A stretch of 64,000 nt of DNA from VRUE01 sp963718775 (GCA_963718775.1 OY970377.1:2418001-2482000), one strand, 5' to 3'. Shown: positions 44,272 to 53,354, counted from the stretch's first letter. The notes: generated by a model not told the origin, from the sequence alone. Numbers and translations: made by a program.

Positions 44272-45432
44272 CTAGAGGATCTCGGCGAGGCGGCGCTCGA
44301 GGGCGGCTGAGATCTCATCCCGAACGGGGCCCTCGGCCAACCTTTCGACCAGTGACTCGAGGAAGCCTTCGATGATCAGCGACTTCGCCTCGGCGGGGTC
44401 GAGCCCACGCGAGGTCAGGTAGAAGAGTTGATCGCGATCGATCTGAGCGATCGCCGCCGCATGGGTACAGCGCACGTCGTCGGCGAGGATCTCCAGGCCG
44501 GGGATCGCGTCGGCGTGGGCATCGGTGGAGAGCAGCAGGTTGCGGCTCTCCTGGAAGGCGTCGGTCTGCTGGGCGCCGGGATCGACCTTGATCATGCCGC
44601 GCCAGACCGCCGTAGCGCCTGCCGCGAGCACACCGCGGAAGGCGAGGTCGGAGTTGGTGTTGGGAGCGGCGTGCTCCTGGGTGGTGTCGTAGTCGAGGTG
44701 CTGCCCGGGCCCGCCGGCGTATCCGCCAGTGACCCGCGCCTCCGAGCCCGGCCCCGCCAAGTTGGTCTCCATGCGCACCTTGCCGCGGCCCGAGCCGAAG
44801 CCGAGGGCGGCCCAGTCGAGGCGGCCGTCGCGCTCGACCTGGGCGCGCTGGGTGGCGAAGATCCAGGCCTTCTCGGAGATGTCCTGGGTGTTGACGTAGC
44901 GCAGCGTCGCCGCCTGGCCGACGCTCAGCTCGACCACCGAGTTGAGCAAGCCGTCGATCTCGTCGCTGGGCGAGGACCAGTGCTCCCAGACCTCGGCCTC
45001 GGCACCCTCCTCGAGCACGACCAGGGTGCGCCAGGCGATCGCGCCGCCGTCACTGTCGACCGGCACCTCGACGCGGATTGGCTCTGCGACCTTGACCCCG
45101 CGCGGGACGTGGATCAGCACGCCATCGCGCCAGCTCGCCTCGTTGCGGGCGACGAAGGGGTCCTCGGCGGGGACCAGCGAGCCGAGCCGGCTCTCGAGCA
45201 GCTCCGCATGGGAGGCGAGGGCGTCGGCCAGCGGCAGCACCGTCGCTCCCTCGGCGCCGCTGATCTCAGCCCCGGCGTCGAAGGCCTCGTAGGCGTCGAT
45301 CTCCAGGCCGGCGAGGTCGGTGAATTCCCATCCCTTCGTCTTGTGATCGGGGAGGGGGAGGCTCTGCGTGAGAGAGGCGCCCTTTTGGCGCCTCTCCTCG
45401 AGCCAGGCCGGTGCGGTCGCGACCTCAGCCAA
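44272..45432 (-). CDS. sufD: Fe-S cluster assembly protein SufD
   Basis: A 386-residue right-handed beta-helix protein. The C-terminal block has the family pattern: DDVRCTHAAAIAQIDRDQLFYLTSRGLDPAEAKSL. It partners SufB and SufC in the SufBC2D scaffold. It starts at TTG 45432, overlapping the sufB stop by 8 bases. Last gene of the Rieske-sufB-sufD unit. Confidence 0.95.
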   Translation of the reverse strand: MAEVATAPAWLEERRQKGASLTQSLPLPDHKTKGWEFTDLAGLEIDAYEAFDAGAEISGAEGATVLPLADALASHAELLESRLGSLVPAEDPFVARNEASWRDGVLIHVPRGVKVAEPIRVEVPVDSDGGAIAWRTLVVLEEGAEAEVWEHWSSPSDEIDGLLNSVVELSVGQAATLRYVNTQDISEKAWIFATQRAQVERDGRLDWAALGFGSGRGKVRMETNLAGPGSEARVTGGYAGGPGQHLDYDTTQEHAAPNTNSDLAFRGVLAAGATAVWRGMIKVDPGAQQTDAFQESRNLLLSTDAHADAIPGLEILADDVRCTHAAAIAQIDRDQLFYLTSRGLDPAEAKSLIIEGFLESLVERLAEGPVRDEISAALERRLAEIL

Positions 45433-46858
45433 TTGAGCCCTCCATCTGCAGCTCGATCAGCCGGTTGAGCTCGACCGCGTACTCCATCGGCAACTCCTTG
45501 GTGACCGGCTCGATGAAGCCGTTGACGATCATCTTCGAGGCCTCCTCCTCGTCGAGCCCGCGGCTCTGCAGGTAGAAGAGCTGCTCGTCGCCGATCTTGG
45601 AGACGGTCGCCTCGTGGCCGACGTCGGCGTCGTTCTCGTCGATGCGGATCGTCGGGTAGGTGTCCGAACGCGAGTCCTCGTCGAGCAGCAGCGCGTCGCA
45701 AACGACCTTCGAACGCGATTCGGTCGCCCCGTCAGCGATCTCGAGCAGGCCGCGGTAGGTCGCCCGCCCGCCGTCCTTGGAGATCGACTTGGAGAAGATC
45801 GAGGACGAGGTGCGCGGCGCCGCGTGGATGATCTTGCCGCCGGCGTCCTGGTGCTGGCCGTCCCCGGCGAAGGCGATCGAGAGGATCTCGCCGTGCGCTT
45901 CCGGCCCGAGCAGGTAGATCGAGGGGTACTTCATCGTCAGCTTCGAGCCGAGGTTGCAGTCGACCCACTCCATCGTTGCCTTTTCATGTGCGACAGCCCG
46001 CTTGGTGACCAGGTTGAAGACGTTCTGCGACCAGTTCTGGACCGTCGTGTAGCGGACCCGTGAGCTCGGCTTGGCGCAGATCTCGACCACCGCTGAGTGC
46101 AGCGAGTCGCTCGAGTAGACCGGCGCCGTGCAGCCCTCGATGTAGTGGACGTCGGCGCCCTCCTCGCAGATGATCAGCGTGCGCTCGAACTGGCCCATGT
46201 TCTCGGTGTTGATCCGGAAGTAGGCCTGCAACGGCATCTCGACCTTGACCCCGGCCGGCACGTAGACGAAGGAGCCGCCCGACCAGACGGCCGAGTTGAG
46301 CGCCGCCAGCTTGTTGTCGTTGGCCGGGATGATCGTCGCCCAGTACTCGCGCACCAGGTCCTCGTGCTCGCGCAGAGCCGTGTCCATGTCGGTGAAGATC
46401 ACGCCCTGGGCCTCGAGCTTCTCGTTGACCTGGTGGTAGACGACCTCGGACTCGTACTGGGCGCCGACCCCGGAGAGGAATTTGCGCTCCGCCTCGGGGA
46501 TGCCGAGCCGGTCGAAGGTGTTCTTGATGTCCTCGGGGACCTCGCTCCAGTCGCGGCTGTTCTTGTCGGAGGCGCGGACGAAGTAATGGATGTCGTCGAA
46601 GTCGATCTGATCGAGGTCGCCGCCCCATTTCGGGGTCGGGCGCGAGTAGAAGTGCTCCAGCGACTTGAGCCGGAAGTCCCGCATCCACTGCGGCTCGTTC
46701 TTGTAGTCGGAGATCGATTCGACGATCTCGCGGCTCAGCCCCTTCGGCGCCTTGTAGGCATAGCCGGACTCGGGATCGTGGAAGCCGAACTTCTCCTTGT
46801 AGTCGGCATTTAGCCCAGCTAGCTCTCTTTTCTCTGCTACGACCTCAGGTGTAGCCAT
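45425..46858 (-). CDS. sufB: Fe-S cluster assembly protein SufB
   Basis: A 477-residue scaffold protein, very conserved: YVPAGVKVEMPLQAYFRINTEN, IEGCTAPVY (the cluster-related Cys region), and SKIGDEQLFYLQSRGLDEEEA. It assembles nascent Fe-S clusters with SufC and SufD. ATG 46858 is 2 bases after the Rieske stop; the longer in-frame extension overlaps that gene and is not protein-like. Confidence 0.96.
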   Translation of the reverse strand: MATPEVVAEKRELAGLNADYKEKFGFHDPESGYAYKAPKGLSREIVESISDYKNEPQWMRDFRLKSLEHFYSRPTPKWGGDLDQIDFDDIHYFVRASDKNSRDWSEVPEDIKNTFDRLGIPEAERKFLSGVGAQYESEVVYHQVNEKLEAQGVIFTDMDTALREHEDLVREYWATIIPANDNKLAALNSAVWSGGSFVYVPAGVKVEMPLQAYFRINTENMGQFERTLIICEEGADVHYIEGCTAPVYSSDSLHSAVVEICAKPSSRVRYTTVQNWSQNVFNLVTKRAVAHEKATMEWVDCNLGSKLTMKYPSIYLLGPEAHGEILSIAFAGDGQHQDAGGKIIHAAPRTSSSIFSKSISKDGGRATYRGLLEIADGATESRSKVVCDALLLDEDSRSDTYPTIRIDENDADVGHEATVSKIGDEQLFYLQSRGLDEEEASKMIVNGFIEPVTKELPMEYAVELNRLIELQMEGSIG

Positions 46859-46860
46859 GC

Positions 46861-47190
46861 TCAATCGACCTCCAGGGTGATCGTGTCGTCGACGACGGCT
46901 GTCGTGAACGTCTGCACCGGGGCGAAAGCGGGGAGCGTCTTCGGCCTGCCGGTGGTCAGGTCGAAAAGGGAGCCGTGACGCGGGCACTCGACCGTGCAGG
47001 TCGCCGGATCGAACTCGCCCTCGGCGAGCGGCCCATCGTCATGCGAGCAACGATCCTCGATCGCGTACAGGGTCCCCTCGCAGTTGAAGACGCCGATCTT
47101 GATCCCGTCGTGCTCGACCAGGCGCATCGTCCCGGGCGGAAGCTCGGCGGCAGGGCAGACGGAGATGGATGTTCCAGCGGTATCTGGCAA
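46861..47190 (-). CDS. Rieske-type [2Fe-2S] ferredoxin
   Basis: A 109-residue protein with both Rieske ligand boxes, CSHDDGP (C-x-H) and CPRHGSLFD (C-x2-H). It resembles the small ferredoxin subunit of ring-hydroxylating dioxygenases. Genes of this type often lie inside actinobacterial suf operons, as here, directly upstream of sufB. The start appears to be TTG 47190. An IscR-type palindrome covers the upstream promoter. Confidence 0.9.
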   Translation of the reverse strand: MPDTAGTSISVCPAAELPPGTMRLVEHDGIKIGVFNCEGTLYAIEDRCSHDDGPLAEGEFDPATCTVECPRHGSLFDLTTGRPKTLPAFAPVQTFTTAVVDDTITLEVD

Positions 47191-47233
47191 GGGAATCGAG
47201 GCTCCCGCGGGTTGGCTAGTGCGGGTTGAAACT

Positions 47234-47258
47234 TAATCCTACTTCTCCGGTCGGATTT
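47234..47258 (-). promoter_or_regulatory. IscR-type site over the Rieske-sufBD promoter
   Basis: Read on the minus strand, this 25-base site has CCGACC and AGTAGGATT halves separated by a few bases, resembling the type 1 IscR motif. TAGGAT within it (47235-47240) is a good -10. A second copy with the same layout lies at 51213-51237 before the Rrf2 gene. Confidence 0.65.
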
Positions 47259-47361
47259 TAGCGATAGGGCCGGCTCGGCCCGGGCACCGTAACAAGCCTT
47301 TGACCCGTATTCAGGTTCGGATGAAAGGATCGGCGGACGAACTTCGACGATTGGAGACAGC

Positions 47362-48147
47362 ATGAGCGAGAGAACGAGCTACACGCCTGGAACCCCATGC
47401 TGGGTTGATCTGGGCTCCCCCGACCTCGACGCCTCGATTGGGTTCTACAACGCCCTCTTCGGCTGGGACGTTCCAGAGGCCGCCAACTCGGAGGCAACGG
47501 GCGGCTACCGCCAGGCGATGAAGGGAGGCAAGCCGGCCGCCGGGATGATGCCGCTGATGCAGCAGGGCCAGCCGCCCGCCTGGAGCAGCTACGTCTCGGT
47601 AACCGATGCCGACGCCACCGCGGCGGCAGTCAAGGAGGCCGGCGGCAGCGTGGTCGCGGAGCCGATGGACGTGATGGAGCTCGGTCGCATGGCGGTTTTC
47701 ACCGATCCCGCTGGTGCGTTCTTCGGTATCTGGCAACCGGGCACGTTCGTCGGCGCCGAAATCGTCAACGAGCCGGGCGCGCTCTCCTGGAACGAGCTCA
47801 ACACCCGTGACGTCGAGGGCGCGAAGGCGTTCTACGGCGCCGTCTTCGGCTGGGCCTTCGAAGACAACGACATGGGCGAGGCCGGCCAGTACACGACGAT
47901 CAGCTCCGGCGAGGACATGGTCGGCGGCATCCTCAACATGGCCGAACGAGGCGTACCCGACGAGGTGCCGGCGCACTGGCAGGTCTACTTCGCGGTCGAG
48001 GACACCGACGCGGCGGTCGAGCAGGCAAAGCAGGGCGGCGGCAACGTCATGGTTCCGCCGATGGAGGTCCCAGCGGGTCGCTTCTCGATCCTCGTCGACC
48101 CGCACGGCGCCAGCTTCGCCGTGATCACGCTCAGCGAAGGCGCGTAG
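47362..48147 (+). CDS. Two-domain VOC (glyoxalase/bleomycin-resistance fold) protein
   Basis: A 261-residue protein made of two VOC modules (residues 10-125 and 135-258). Each opens with a WVDLGSPDLDASIGFYNALFGW-type strand-helix and ends with FTDPAGAFFGIWQ or LVDPHGASFAVIT. The chemistry is not predictable. It lies on the opposite strand between the two halves of the suf locus, with a long inverted repeat after its stop. Confidence 0.88.
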   Translation: MSERTSYTPGTPCWVDLGSPDLDASIGFYNALFGWDVPEAANSEATGGYRQAMKGGKPAAGMMPLMQQGQPPAWSSYVSVTDADATAAAVKEAGGSVVAEPMDVMELGRMAVFTDPAGAFFGIWQPGTFVGAEIVNEPGALSWNELNTRDVEGAKAFYGAVFGWAFEDNDMGEAGQYTTISSGEDMVGGILNMAERGVPDEVPAHWQVYFAVEDTDAAVEQAKQGGGNVMVPPMEVPAGRFSILVDPHGASFAVITLSEGA

Positions 48148-48162
48148 AACGCGGGACTTGAC

Positions 48163-48210
48163 GCGCATCCGACATTGACCACACCCCAGTGGGGTCAATG
48201 TCGGATGCGC
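48163..48210. repeat. 18-bp-arm inverted repeat after the VOC gene
   Basis: GCGCATCCGACATTGACC (48163-48180) pairs perfectly with 48193-48210 around 12 bases; the loop region is itself palindromic (ACCCCAGTGGGGT). It lies between the convergent VOC and sufU genes, 12 bases before the sufU stop. Confidence 0.85.
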
Positions 48211-48221
48211 CGGCCGGCGCC

Positions 48222-48647
48222 CTAGAGAGCGGCCGCTTCGCTGGGGTCGCCGGTCTCGCCCTCGTCCTCCCATTCGGCGGGCTGGCCGAGGCTGGCGCTC
48301 TTCACGACCTTGAGGCCGAGCATCGCGCACTTCATTCGCGTCGCCGAGATGTCGATGCCGAGCAGCTCGAGGACGAAATCCTTGGGCAGGTGCAGCAGCT
48401 CCTCGCGCGTCTTGCCCTGCAGCTCGTCGGTGAGCAGCGAGGTCGCCGCGGTCGAGATCGCGCAGCCTTTGCCGTCGAAGGCGATCTCCGCCACCCGGCC
48501 CTCCTCGTCGAGCCGGATCGTCACGTGCTGCTCGTCGCCGCAGAACGGGTTGGTGTCCTCGAACTCGAGGTCGGGGCTCTCGAGGCGGCCGAAGTTGTGC
48601 GGCCGCTTGTAGTGCTCGAGGATCTGGTCGCGGTAGAGCTCGTCCAT
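48222..48647 (-). CDS. sufU: SufU-type iron-sulfur/zinc sulfurtransferase
   Basis: A 141-residue NifU-N-like protein. Ligand cysteines C36 (NPFCGDE), C62 (GKGCAIS) and C107 (RMKCAML) with D38 match SufU, which takes sulfur from SufS by zinc-ligand exchange. Its start overlaps the sufS stop (TGATG), so they are translated as a pair. Last gene of the Rrf2-sufC-sufS-sufU unit. Confidence 0.94.
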   Translation of the reverse strand: MDELYRDQILEHYKRPHNFGRLESPDLEFEDTNPFCGDEQHVTIRLDEEGRVAEIAFDGKGCAISTAATSLLTDELQGKTREELLHLPKDFVLELLGIDISATRMKCAMLGLKVVKSASLGQPAEWEDEGETGDPSEAAAL

Positions 48648-49912
48648 CAGAGACCGAAGACCTTACGGGCGTCGTGGAGTCCCTCGACCAGGCGGTCGAT
48701 CTCCTCTGGCGTCGTGTAGACGCCGAAGCTGGCGCGGGCCGTGGCGGCGATGCCGAGGCGGTCCATCAGCACCTGGGCGCAGTGGTGGCCGGCGCGCACG
48801 GCGACGCCGTGGCGATCGAGGATCTCCGAGACGTCGTGGGCGTGGACCCCATCCAGCTCGAAGGAGACCGGGCCGATCCGCTCCGCTCCCGGCGACGGGC
48901 CGAAGACGCGCAGTCCCGGCACCTCGGTCAGTCGCCCAAGCGTGTAGTCGGCGATCTGGCGCTCGTGCTCCAGCACCGCGTCCATGCCGACGCCGTCGAG
49001 CCAGCGCAGCGCCGAGGCCATGCCGATCGCTTGCGCGATCGCCGGCGTCCCCGCCTCGAAGCGGGCGGGCGGGTCGGCGTAAGTGGTGCCCTCGCGAGTC
49101 ACCTTGCGGATCATCGAGCCGCCGCCGAGGAAGGGTGGCATCGCCCGCAGCAGGTCGAGCCTCGCCCATAGTGCCCCGATCCCGGTTGGCGCGTAGAGCT
49201 TGTGGCCGGTCAGCGCGTAGAAGTCGACGCCCAGCTCGGCGACGTCGACGGTCATCTTCGGCGCCGCCTGGGCGCCGTCGGCGAGAACCAGCGCGCCGGC
49301 CTCGTGGGCCAGCCGCGAGATCTCCGCCAGCGGATTCTCTGTGCCGAGCACGTTGGAGACGTGGGTCACCGCGACCAGCTTCGGGTCACGCTCGAGCAGC
49401 GCCGCAAAGGCCTCCATGTCGAGTAGGCCGTCGTCGGTTACCGGCGCCCAGTCGATCTCCGCCCCGGCCCGCTCGGCGAGCTGCTGCCAGGGGACGACGT
49501 TGGAGTGGTGCTCCATCTCGGTGAGCACGATGCGGTCGCCGCTGCTGACGTTGGCGTCGCCCCAGGCGCGGGCGACCAGGTTGATCGCCTCGGTCGCGTT
49601 GCGGACGAAGATGACCTCGCGCCGGTCGGCGGCGCCGAGATGGTCGGCGACCGTCGCCCGCGCCCCCTCGTAGGCCGCGGTCGCCTCGGCCGAGAGCGTG
49701 TGCGAGCCGCGGTGGACGTTGGAGTGGTGGGTGCGCTCGTAGCGGTCGACCGCCTGGATCGAGGCCAGCACCCGCTGGGAGCTGGCGCCGCTGTCCAGAT
49801 AGGCGACCGGCTTGCCGTGCACCTCCCGCTCCAGCGCGGGGAATGCGGCGCGGACCTTCTCGATCGGGAAGGCAGGGGTGGGGGAGGAGCGCTTTGTCGT
49901 CGTCGGCTCCAT
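48647..49912 (-). CDS. sufS: Cysteine desulfurase SufS
   Basis: A 421-residue PLP enzyme that removes sulfur from cysteine to make alanine and a protein persulfide. The PLP lysine is in ALTGHKLYAPTG, and the catalytic Cys is in VRAGHHCAQVLMD. The group II length and RASFGVYTT end are typical. ATG 49912 is 11 bases after sufC. Confidence 0.96.
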   Translation of the reverse strand: MEPTTTKRSSPTPAFPIEKVRAAFPALEREVHGKPVAYLDSGASSQRVLASIQAVDRYERTHHSNVHRGSHTLSAEATAAYEGARATVADHLGAADRREVIFVRNATEAINLVARAWGDANVSSGDRIVLTEMEHHSNVVPWQQLAERAGAEIDWAPVTDDGLLDMEAFAALLERDPKLVAVTHVSNVLGTENPLAEISRLAHEAGALVLADGAQAAPKMTVDVAELGVDFYALTGHKLYAPTGIGALWARLDLLRAMPPFLGGGSMIRKVTREGTTYADPPARFEAGTPAIAQAIGMASALRWLDGVGMDAVLEHERQIADYTLGRLTEVPGLRVFGPSPGAERIGPVSFELDGVHAHDVSEILDRHGVAVRAGHHCAQVLMDRLGIAATARASFGVYTTPEEIDRLVEGLHDARKVFGL

Positions 49913-49923
49913 TTCCCCCGAGG

Positions 49924-50694
49924 TCAGGCGGTGGCGCCTGCCTCGACCTCCTCGCGGATCCAGCCGTAGCCCTTCTCCTCGAGCACGCCGACCAGCTCGG
50001 AGCCGCCTTCCTTGACGATCCGCCCCTCGAACATGACGTGGACGAAGTCCGGCTTGACCATGTGCAGGATGCGCTGGTAGTGGGTGATGATCAGCACGCC
50101 CATGTCAGGCCCGGCGAATTTGTTGACGCCCTCGGCGACGGTGCGCAGCGCGTCGATGTCGAGCCCGGAGTCGGTCTCGTCGAGCACGGCGATCTCCGGC
50201 CGCAGCAGGGCCAGCTGCAGCAGCTCCATGCGCTTCTTCTCGCCGCCGGAGAAGCCGTCGTTGAGGTAGCGGCTGGAGAAGTCTTTGGGGATGTTCGCCA
50301 GCGCCATCGCCTCCTGGGCGACCTTGGCGAAGTCTTTGATCTTGATCTGGTCCTCGCCGCGCGCTTCGCGGTGAGCGTTGATCACCATGCGCAGGTACTT
50401 GCTGACCGAGACGCCGGGGATCGAGACCGGGTACTGGAAGGCCATGAAGAGGCCGGCGCGAGAACGCTCGTCGGGATCGGCCTCGGTCATGTCCTCGCCC
50501 TTGAAGGTGATCGTGCCCTCGGTGACCTCGAGCGCGGGGTGGCCCATGATCGCGTTGGCCAGGGTCGACTTGCCCGACCCGTTCGGCCCCATCAGCGCGT
50601 GGACCTTGCCCTTCTCCACGTCGAGGTCGAGGCCGCGGAGGATCTCCTTGTCCTCGACCCTCACGTGCAGGTTGCGTATCTCCAGCTCAGCCAA
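49924..50694 (-). CDS. sufC: SUF ATPase SufC
   Basis: A 256-residue ABC ATPase: Walker A GPNGSGKST, signature DGFSGGEKKR, Walker B AVLDETDSGLDIDALR. It powers the SufBC2D scaffold. TTG 50694 is chosen because the protein aligns from LAELEIRNLHV; the open frame extends far upstream but is not protein-like. The same TTG-GCT-GAG start occurs in sufD. Confidence 0.95.
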   Translation of the reverse strand: MAELEIRNLHVRVEDKEILRGLDLDVEKGKVHALMGPNGSGKSTLANAIMGHPALEVTEGTITFKGEDMTEADPDERSRAGLFMAFQYPVSIPGVSVSKYLRMVINAHREARGEDQIKIKDFAKVAQEAMALANIPKDFSSRYLNDGFSGGEKKRMELLQLALLRPEIAVLDETDSGLDIDALRTVAEGVNKFAGPDMGVLIITHYQRILHMVKPDFVHVMFEGRIVKEGGSELVGVLEEKGYGWIREEVEAGATA

Positions 50695-50729
50695 TTTCGC
50701 TCCGTTTCTGGTTTGGAAGGTTCCGCGTG

Positions 50730-51206
50730 TCAGGCGGCCGTGCCGACCGCGGTGGGCCGTTCGGCCTTGACGCCGGGGCTGGCGAACTCCACCAGCTCGG
50801 CGAGCGTCGTGCCCGACAGGGCTTTGGTGACGCCGCCCTGCACGCGTGTCCACAGCAGCTTCGTCGCGCAGGCGCGATCGCCGTCGTCCTCGTGCGAGCA
50901 GAGCACTTTGCCGTCGGGGCTGTCGTGGAAGCACTCCATCGGGGCGATCTGCCCTTCCAGCGCCTCGACGACGGCGTCCATCGTGATCTCCTCGGCCGGC
51001 ATCGCCAGGCGGTAGCCGCCGTGTGCCCCGCGGGTCGAGGTGACCAGGCCCGCCTTGCGCAGTTTCGCCACCAGGTGCTCGAGGTAGGAGAGCGGCAGCC
51101 GCTCCGCCTCGGCGACGGCGCTGAGCGATATCGGCGCCGAGCTGGGCTGACGGCCCAGCTCGACCATGAGGCGAACCCCGTACTCGGCTTTGGTCGAGAA
51201 CAACAT
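50730..51206 (-). CDS. Rrf2/IscR-family Fe-S regulator of the suf genes
   Basis: A 158-residue Rrf2 protein with a winged helix (AEYGVRLMVELG, LSYLEHLVAKLRKAGLV, GAHGGYRLA) and a cysteine cluster C92, C103 and C113 suited to an Fe-S cluster. It probably senses cluster status and controls both suf units, given the two similar sites at 51213-51237 and 47234-47258. The start lies 7 bases from the first site, so the mRNA is likely almost leaderless. Confidence 0.9.
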   Translation of the reverse strand: MLFSTKAEYGVRLMVELGRQPSSAPISLSAVAEAERLPLSYLEHLVAKLRKAGLVTSTRGAHGGYRLAMPAEEITMDAVVEALEGQIAPMECFHDSPDGKVLCSHEDDGDRACATKLLWTRVQGGVTKALSGTTLAELVEFASPGVKAERPTAVGTAA

Positions 51207-51212
51207 CTCGCC

Positions 51213-51237
51213 AAATCCTACTGAACTGGTCGGTTAT
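51213..51237 (-). promoter_or_regulatory. IscR-type site over the Rrf2-sufCSU promoter
   Basis: The minus strand reads ATAACCGACC, a short spacer, then CAGTAGGATTT, matching most of the type 1 IscR motif. TAGGAT (51215-51220) would be the -10. The site overlaps the stop codon of the upstream MFS gene. Confidence 0.7.
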
Positions 51238-52685
51238 GCAGTCTCTGCCGTCGCCTTGCCGAGTTCGACGTGAGCACGGCTGTCGCTGCCGCGGATCAAG
51301 ACGAGAGTCAAGAAGAAGCCGACCAGGGCAAAGGCAGCGCCGCCGAGGAAGGCGGCTTGGAATCCCTCGGTCAAGCCGTTGACCGGGGTCGACGCCGGCG
51401 AGGACATCACGTCGTCGGTGCGCGAGATCGCCACCGCGGAGAGCACCGCGAGACCGATCGCGCCGCCGATCTGCTGTGAGGTGTTGATCAGCCCGCTGGC
51501 GAGCCCCGCCTCGCTCTCCTCGACCCCCGAAACCGCCGCGATCGTCGTCGTCACGAAGGCGAAGCCGAGCCCGGCGGCGGCGAACAGCGATGGCCCGAGG
51601 ATGTCGCTGGCGAAGCTGCCGCCCACCGAGACCTGGCTGAACCAGGCCAGGCCGACGACGATGAAGAGCAGGCCGGCCGCCAGCACCGGCTTGTAGCCGA
51701 GCTTGGTGACGAGCTGGGAGGCGATCCCGGCCGAGGCCATGATCAAGAGCGCCAGCGGCAGGTAGGAGAGCCCGGCGTGGATCGCGCTGTAGCCGAGCAC
51801 CTGCTGCATGTATAGGGAGATGAAGAAGAACATCGAGAGCAGCGAGGCGCCGACCAGCAGGCCGACCACGTTGGCGCCGGTCAGCGTGCGGATGCGGAAG
51901 ATCGAGAACGGCACCAGCGGCTTGGCGGAGCGCCGCTCGATCGCCACGAACGTCGCCAGCAGAACGGCGGAGAGCGCGATCAGGCCGATCGTCTGGCTCG
52001 ATCCCCAGCCGGCGTCGTTGGCGTCGACGAGCGCGTAGACCAGGATCGAGAGCGCGGCCGTGACGGTGACCGCGCCGGCGACGTCGAAGGCCCGCGTCTG
52101 CGCCGCGGAGCGGCTTTCGGCGATCAGCCGGGGCGAGAGGGCGAAGGCGAGCAGGCTGACCGGAACGTTCACCCAGAGCACCCACTCCCAGCCGAGCCCA
52201 TCGGTGAGCACTCCACCAAGCAGGACGCCGGCGGCCCCGCCGGAGCCCGCCACCGCGCCCCAGACGCCAAGCGCCTTGTTGCGCTCGGCGCCGTCGCCGA
52301 AGGTGGTGGTGACGATCGAGAGCGCGGCGGGGGAGATGATCGCGGCGCCGAGCCCCTGGGCGGCCCGTGCGGCGATCAGCTGGCCCTCGGTGCTCGAGAA
52401 GCCGGCGGCGAGCGAGGCGACCGCGACCAGCATCAGGCCGGCCATGAAGACCCGCCGGCGCCCAAGCAGGTCGGCGGTGCGCCCGCCGAGCAGCAGGAAG
52501 CCGCCGAAGGTGAGCACGTAGGCGTTGACCACCCAGGGCAGGTTCTGCTGGGAGAAGTCGAGCGCTTTGCCGATAGTGGGCAGCGCCACGTTGACGATCG
52601 ATGCGTCGAGGACGACGACGAACTGCGCCGAGCAGAGCAGGATCAGCGCCAGCCAGCGCTTCGCTTGGAAATTCGCGGTGGCCAC
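51234..52685 (-). CDS. MFS drug exporter, DHA2 (14-helix) family
   Basis: A 483-residue protein with about 14 membrane helices. Signatures are LDASIVNVALPTIGKAL (motif D1), LGGRTADLLGRRRVF (motif A) and GSGGAAGVLLGGVLTDGLGWEWVLWVN (motif C), as in EmrB/QacA exporters that use proton gradients. GTG 52685. Its end overlaps the suf operator, so its transcription could interfere with sufR expression. Substrate unknown. Confidence 0.92.
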   Translation of the reverse strand: MATANFQAKRWLALILLCSAQFVVVLDASIVNVALPTIGKALDFSQQNLPWVVNAYVLTFGGFLLLGGRTADLLGRRRVFMAGLMLVAVASLAAGFSSTEGQLIAARAAQGLGAAIISPAALSIVTTTFGDGAERNKALGVWGAVAGSGGAAGVLLGGVLTDGLGWEWVLWVNVPVSLLAFALSPRLIAESRSAAQTRAFDVAGAVTVTAALSILVYALVDANDAGWGSSQTIGLIALSAVLLATFVAIERRSAKPLVPFSIFRIRTLTGANVVGLLVGASLLSMFFFISLYMQQVLGYSAIHAGLSYLPLALLIMASAGIASQLVTKLGYKPVLAAGLLFIVVGLAWFSQVSVGGSFASDILGPSLFAAAGLGFAFVTTTIAAVSGVEESEAGLASGLINTSQQIGGAIGLAVLSAVAISRTDDVMSSPASTPVNGLTEGFQAAFLGGAAFALVGFFLTLVLIRGSDSRAHVELGKATAETA

Positions 52686-52724
52686 CTCTGGGTTTGTTAC
52701 CCAGAGAGGCCGGTGATAATCGGC

Positions 52725-53354
52725 TCAGGGCTCGATCAGGCCGCGGCGGATCGCGTAGCGGACCAGCTCGACCCGGTCGCGCATGCCGAGCTTTCGCATC
52801 GCGTTGGCGCGGTGGTTCTCGACCGTCTTCTCGGAGAGGTGGAGGATCTCGGCGATCTGCTTCGTCGTGTGCGCCTCGGCGACCAGCTTGACGATCTCCT
52901 CCTCGCGCGGGGTCAGCTCCTCCTCACCGCTGGAGCCGCGCTCGAGCACGTCCTTGATCAGGGTGCGCTGCGCCGCGGGGGTGAGGAACGGCTCGCCGCG
53001 CTCGACCGCCCGGATCGCCTCCAGCAGGTCGGTGTCGGCCTGCGCCTTCAGCACGTAGCCGGAAGCGCCCGCCTTCAACGCCTCGAACAGATAGCGCTCG
53101 TCGTCGTGCATCGAGAGGATCAGCACCGAGACCTCGGGGGCCTGCTGCTTGATCTCCCGCGTCGCCTGCAAGCCGGTCAGCTTCGGCATCTTGACGTCGA
53201 GGATCGCCAGGTCGGGCCGCTCGCGGACCGCCAGCTCCCGCGCCTCGGCCCCGTCGGCCGCCTCGCCGATCACCTCGATGTCCGGCTGGCGCTCGAGCAG
53301 CAGCCGCAGTCCGGAGCGCACGATCCCATGGTCGTCTGCGATCAGCACCCGCAT
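52725..53354 (-). CDS. NarL/LuxR-type response regulator
   Basis: A 209-residue protein with a receiver domain (DD at 7-8, phospho-acceptor D53 in LAILDVKMPK, K in VLKAQ) and a C-terminal LuxR helix-turn-helix (LTPREEEIVKLVAEAHTTKQIAEILHLSEKTVENH). The probable partner kinase is the minus-strand gene at 54319-55176, now separated from it by an inserted plus-strand gene. Confidence 0.95.
   Translation of the reverse strand: MRVLIADDHGIVRSGLRLLLERQPDIEVIGEAADGAEARELAVRERPDLAILDVKMPKLTGLQATREIKQQAPEVSVLILSMHDDERYLFEALKAGASGYVLKAQADTDLLEAIRAVERGEPFLTPAAQRTLIKDVLERGSSGEEELTPREEEIVKLVAEAHTTKQIAEILHLSEKTVENHRANAMRKLGMRDRVELVRYAIRRGLIEP

Noticed and set aside
49924..52185. Extended frame upstream of sufC suggesting a 753-residue fusion
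   Set aside because: Only the last 256 residues are SufC; the rest is out-of-frame Rrf2 and MFS sequence.
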